Positions 4,938-6,704 of a stretch of 6,704 bases of DNA are shown in pieces (within the stretch, counting starts at the first letter, position 1; each line of letters opens with the position of its first letter). The position numbers were made by a program, and so were the translations under genes. This stretch comes from an uncultured Lachnospiraceae bacterium (GTDB lineage: Bacteria > Bacillota > Clostridia > Lachnospirales > Lachnospiraceae). The notes beneath the pieces are model-generated. The model searched no databases, was not told where the DNA came from, and worked only from the letters and a program-made list of their open reading frames with translations. Location: contig CAMTBF010000205.1 in assembly GCA_947068385.1 (NCBI GenBank), positions 1 to 6,704 of the forward strand, in the 5' to 3' direction.

Positions 4938-6704
4938 TCAGACATCCTGGGATGCCACCCTGGGCATCTCCGTCATCCGCAGGGTGGTGCAGCCGTAAGG
5001 GTAGAGGCGCTTCTTCACAGGCTCCCCCACAGGCTCCGTGGACTCCGGCCTCTCCCGGCACATGCCGTCCTCCTTCCGCCAATCCAGGGGCGCCATCTCC
5101 AGCTGCAGCATGACGGGCGGCTTCTCCCGGTCAAAGGGCCTCTCGGGCATCTCGCCGTACACTGTCTCCACAGGCCCGTCCCCGAAGCCGTAGCCCCATT
5201 CCGACGTAGGCCTGATGGCATAATCGCAGTAGGGGAACTTCCTCTCCACGCCATCCCTTTCGTACTCTATCCGCTCATACGCCGCCTCTATGGGCAGCGC
5301 GTAGAACAGAGGCCCCCTGCGCAGGGCCCACATGCCCCTTGGCCGCTCCAGGAACTGCGCCTGGAAGCCAAGCTCGACTACGATTTCCTCGTCCTTTTCC
5401 CAGCATTTTTTTATCATATAGAAGCTGCCGGGCACCGCCTCACGCTCCTCTGCCCCGATTCGGACCTCCGCCGCCCGGGCGAATCCCGGTATCCGCACAG
5501 AGAGCTCAAATTCCAAGGGCTCCTCCGGCTGGACCCGGATCCGAAGGCTGTCCCGGAAAGGATACTCCGTGTCCACCGTCAGGCACACATTCCTGCCGGA
5601 CACAGAAGTCTCCACCCTGACAGGCGCAAGGGCCGTCACCGCCAGCCCCTTCTTCGTCCTCATCACCGTGGAGAGGGCGAACTTGGGCCAGCCCTGGCCG
5701 AAGTTTGCCGTGCAGCACCCGAAATGGGGCTCCAGGCCGAAGATATGGGCCTCCTCGTTGTTGGAGTTGAAGGGCATCTTCCCCTGGGGCATGGGGGCGC
5801 ACTCCACCTGGTTGGTCATCTGCACATACTGATGGCTCCACATGTCCGCGCTCACCGTAGCCGCCAGGCCGTTGAAGGCCGTCTGCTCCAGGAGGTCCCC
5901 CCAGAAGGGGTTCCCGCCGATGGACAGCAGCTCCTCATAGGAGTACATGGCCTCCACGACGCCGCAACATTCGCTGCCCTGCAGGGGGCTGGTGCCCGAC
6001 AGGCACTCGTCCCCGGTGAAATGCCCGATGGCCATGCCGTGGTTCTCCGTAAGCTTCCTGTAAAAGTCCAGGGCGAAGGCGTCCGGATCCTCCCCGGTGA
6101 GCAGGCTCATCTCCGCCCTGGACTTCAGGGCCATGGCCACGTTCACCACATGGTTCAGGAAAGTCCAATAGCGCTCCACGCCGGGCTTCTCAAAGGAGAG
6201 CCTGCCATACAGCCTCTCGTAGTCGATGCCGCAGCCCTCCAGCACATAGGCCAGCTCCTCCATCCAGGGCTCCGGCCTCCTCTCACGGAGCCAGAGCAGC
6301 GGGATCATGCACTCGAACCACCTGGCCGCGCCCCAGTCGAAGAGGGTCTTCGCGCTGATATGGGCCAGCAGCTGCTTCAGCGCCCTGTAGACCGCCTCCT
6401 CGATGCGCCCGTCCCCGCTGCACTCCTGGTACGCCACCAGCACCTTGCAGATCAGGAAGGCCGCCCACACGTCGTAATGCTCCCGCTCCTGCGCGCCGCA
6501 GGGGCAGATCCAGCCGTCCTCCTGCTGGCCGGAGAGGATCGCGTCTACGTACCGCTTCGCCCTGCCCTGCAGCTCCTCGTCCTCCAGCAGCCAGGCCAGG
6601 GGGATGAAGCCGTCCAGCCAGTAGGGCACCCGCTCCCAGCCCTCCCTGTCGCCGCCGATCCATTTGCTGTCCCGCACGTCCGGCCAGATCAGGTCCAGAT
6701 GCCC
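4938..6704 (-). CDS. GH127/DUF1680-type glycoside hydrolase, beta-L-arabinofuranosidase-like (5' end missing)
   Basis: The frame stays open to the right edge, so the N-terminus is outside the window; 588 residues are visible. The GTG at 6677 is in frame but probably internal. Numbered from that GTG, GWERVPYWLDGFIPLAWLL (13-31) is the typical start of the (alpha/alpha)6 barrel of this family. Putative active-site residues, by analogy with the zinc-thiolate enzyme HypBA1, are E224 (GDECLSG) as acid/base, E236 and C238 (SECCG), and the paired cysteines C321-C322 (FGCCTANFGQGWPKF), one of which would be the nucleophile. The C-terminal third (from about 345) is beta-rich, as expected for the family. 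There is no sign of a frameshift. The family is known for arabinofuranosidase activity, but the CCTAN-GWPK subgroup is mostly uncharacterised, so the sugar is uncertain. The visible part has no secretion signal, as its N-terminus is lacking. Confidence 0.82.
   Translation of the reverse strand, partial: GHLDLIWPDVRDSKWIGGDREGWERVPYWLDGFIPLAWLLEDEELQGRAKRYVDAILSGQQEDGWICPCGAQEREHYDVWAAFLICKVLVAYQECSGDGRIEEAVYRALKQLLAHISAKTLFDWGAARWFECMIPLLWLRERRPEPWMEELAYVLEGCGIDYERLYGRLSFEKPGVERYWTFLNHVVNVAMALKSRAEMSLLTGEDPDAFALDFYRKLTENHGMAIGHFTGDECLSGTSPLQGSECCGVVEAMYSYEELLSIGGNPFWGDLLEQTAFNGLAATVSADMWSHQYVQMTNQVECAPMPQGKMPFNSNNEEAHIFGLEPHFGCCTANFGQGWPKFALSTVMRTKKGLAVTALAPVRVETSVSGRNVCLTVDTEYPFRDSLRIRVQPEEPLEFELSVRIPGFARAAEVRIGAEEREAVPGSFYMIKKCWEKDEEIVVELGFQAQFLERPRGMWALRRGPLFYALPIEAAYERIEYERDGVERKFPYCDYAIRPTSEWGYGFGDGPVETVYGEMPERPFDREKPPVMLQLEMAPLDWRKEDGMCRERPESTEPVGEPVKKRLYPYGCTTLRMTEMPRVASQDV

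Overview
The window holds six genes, two of them cut by its edges, on GC-rich chromosomal DNA. The strong purine-rich Shine-Dalgarno sites, the GTG and TTG starts, the Gram-positive-type phosphatidylserine synthase and decarboxylase, and a DUF4143-type ATPase all suggest a Firmicute of the class Clostridia. A gut Lachnospiraceae relative is my best guess. This rests on protein style only, since no rRNA or taxonomic marker gene is present.

Layout. Positions 1-1223 (+) carry the 3' part of an AAA ATPase with a DUF4143 C-terminal domain. It runs tail-to-tail, with a 13-base gap, into a four-gene minus-strand cluster (4713 down to 1237). In transcription order the cluster is a PAP2-superfamily membrane phosphatase or transferase, a flippase-like membrane protein (LPG_synthase_TM/YbhN type), CDP-diacylglycerol-serine O-phosphatidyltransferase (pssA) and phosphatidylserine decarboxylase (psd). 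Upstream of the first gene is an AT-rich stretch with a good sigma-A-type promoter (extended -10). Next comes a long hairpin flanked by short direct repeats, and then the 3' part of a large minus-strand gene for a GH127/DUF1680-type glycoside hydrolase, which runs off the right edge.

How the genes work together. PssA makes phosphatidylserine from CDP-diacylglycerol and serine, and Psd decarboxylates it to phosphatidylethanolamine (PE). The two membrane proteins encoded first in the same cluster plausibly handle lipid movement across the bilayer and head-group or phosphate removal. Their substrates cannot be read from sequence. The glycoside hydrolase and the ATPase look unrelated to the lipid cluster.

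No mobile element, CRISPR array, tRNA or rRNA was seen. I found no clear sign of a wholly new system. The points most worth checking are the coupling of a PAP2 enzyme and a flippase-like protein to PE synthesis, a missing histidine in Psd, and the hairpin and repeat structure around 4857-4920.
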